Assembly (NCBI GenBank): GCA_019634245.1
Contig: JAHQVR010000047.1
Coordinates: 1 to 6,379 of the forward strand
Length of the DNA stretch: 6,379 nt
DNA from: Gammaproteobacteria bacterium
GTDB taxonomy: Bacteria; Pseudomonadota; Gammaproteobacteria; Granulosicoccales; Granulosicoccaceae
Reading direction: 5' to 3'
Positions 5,747 through 6,379 of the stretch are shown here, in pieces; position 1 is the stretch's first letter; each line of letters starts with the position of its first letter. The notes under the pieces were generated by a model, which was not told where the DNA came from, did no database searches, and worked only from the letters and a program-made list of their open reading frames with translations. A program made the translations under genes and the position numbers.

Positions 5747-6379
5747 TTACTTGGTCCAGTTATTGACGACACTTTGCGCTTCACTAATAGCATCATTAAA
5801 GTAGATGTTGTCCCAATCGTTTTCGTTGTTGCGATCCCACCTGAATACCATAATGCCGCTAACAGCTGTTTCTCCGTTAGAGTCTCGTACGCCTTCTGCG
5901 TTACGCCGCGCCAGAAATGCGTCGACGTAGGTTCGCATTTCAATCGGGCTTAGCTTGAGCTTACCGACGGGTTTTGCTCCGCCGTTTGGCCACCACTGTT
6001 GATCTGATGGTGGAGCACCAATCAACATCTGTAAGCTTCCTATCAGGCCCAACCCTTGTTTGCTAGCTTCACTGACTTCTCTTTTGAAAAAACCTTCCAG
6101 TGTGCGATCACCGTTTTGTGCCCACTTACGGTAGTTGATCATAAGAAAGGCCTCGTCAAGATGGCGCCATGCATGTCGCCCTCGGTTGTAACTAATAAGT
6201 GTTCTAGGGCTTGCACGAACAGACGTTCTGGCATTAGGCCAATAGGATTCAATGTGTCTGGCCATCTCATCAATATCAGCGTTCGGTATGTGATTATTGG
6301 AGTTGCCAGATGGTGACCAGCGTTTATGATGTGGCTCATCAATCAGATAGATTCCGCGAATAACTCCATCATCAATGGC
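5747..6379 (-). CDS. Unrecognised protein, C-terminal 210 residues, possibly TIM-barrel hydrolase-like
   Basis: The minus-strand frame is open from the stop at 5747 to the right edge, so this is the 3' part of a longer gene. The ATG at 6263-6265 is residue 39 of the visible part and is not the true start. I do not recognise the family with confidence. The visible part begins with a hydrophobic strand ending in the acidic motif GIYLIDEPH, with DEP at residues 14-16. Helix-strand alternation follows, with an aromatic- and Arg-rich stretch (SYWPNARTSVRASPR), then a W-R-H-L-D-E-A segment, and GLGLIGSLQMLIGAPP. Later come a GIMVFRWDR strand and a terminal helix. A strand ending in D-E-P and the late strand ending in W-D-R are reminiscent of (beta/alpha)8 glycoside-hydrolase-like proteins, where acidic residues at strand ends act in catalysis. 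That assignment is inference only. The gene converges on the TRAP operon and is probably an independent unit. Confidence 0.7.
   Translation of the reverse strand, partial: AIDDGVIRGIYLIDEPHHKRWSPSGNSNNHIPNADIDEMARHIESYWPNARTSVRASPRTLISYNRGRHAWRHLDEAFLMINYRKWAQNGDRTLEGFFKREVSEASKQGLGLIGSLQMLIGAPPSDQQWWPNGGAKPVGKLKLSPIEMRTYVDAFLARRNAEGVRDSNGETAVSGIMVFRWDRNNENDWDNIYFNDAISEAQSVVNNWTK

Noticed and set aside
5741..5953. Plus-strand 70-residue open frame
   Set aside because: It is antisense to the conserved-looking minus-strand gene and has no start signal.
6263..6265. ATG at 6265 as the start of the right-hand minus-strand gene
   Set aside because: The frame stays open upstream to the window edge with protein-like sequence including a strand and the DEP motif, so this is an internal Met.

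Overview
The window looks like a piece of a Gram-negative proteobacterial chromosome, most likely a marine or other aquatic gammaproteobacterium. The evidence is a lipobox-bearing secreted esterase, a three-gene TRAP transporter, a Sec signal peptide on its binding protein, mid-range base composition (judged by eye) and ordinary bacterial start signals. The genus cannot be named from this sequence. There are no RNA genes, insertion sequences, CRISPR arrays or phage genes.

Layout from left to right: (1) the 3' end of an alpha/beta-hydrolase gene (+) resembling 3-oxoadipate enol-lactonase; (2) a convergent intergenic stretch with a long hairpin; (3) a tannase/feruloyl esterase/MHETase-family lipoprotein (-); (4) a 155-base gap with three inverted repeats and a possible promoter for the esterase; (5) a small DUF3237 protein (-); (6) a divergent promoter region of about 110 bases; (7) a TRAP operon, dctP-dctQ-dctM (+); (8) a gap with two hairpins; (9) the 3' part of an unrecognised, possibly TIM-barrel protein (-) that runs off the right edge.

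A plausible joint role is use of an ester, probably of an aromatic acid. The outer-membrane or periplasmic esterase would release an organic acid, the TRAP system would carry it across the inner membrane with sodium, and the enol-lactonase-like hydrolase (if that is what it is) would act late in ring-cleavage catabolism. This is inference from gene families and proximity. The substrate of the transporter cannot be read from the sequence, and no regulator gene lies in the window.

The most distinctive observation is in the esterase. It keeps the Ser-Asp-His triad and the cysteines for four of the disulfides expected of the family. It has lost both cysteines of the fifth, the one that normally joins the residues next to the catalytic Ser and His (Ser204 and Thr490 here). 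No wholly new system is evident. The rest is a well-formed but fairly ordinary catabolic and transport neighbourhood.
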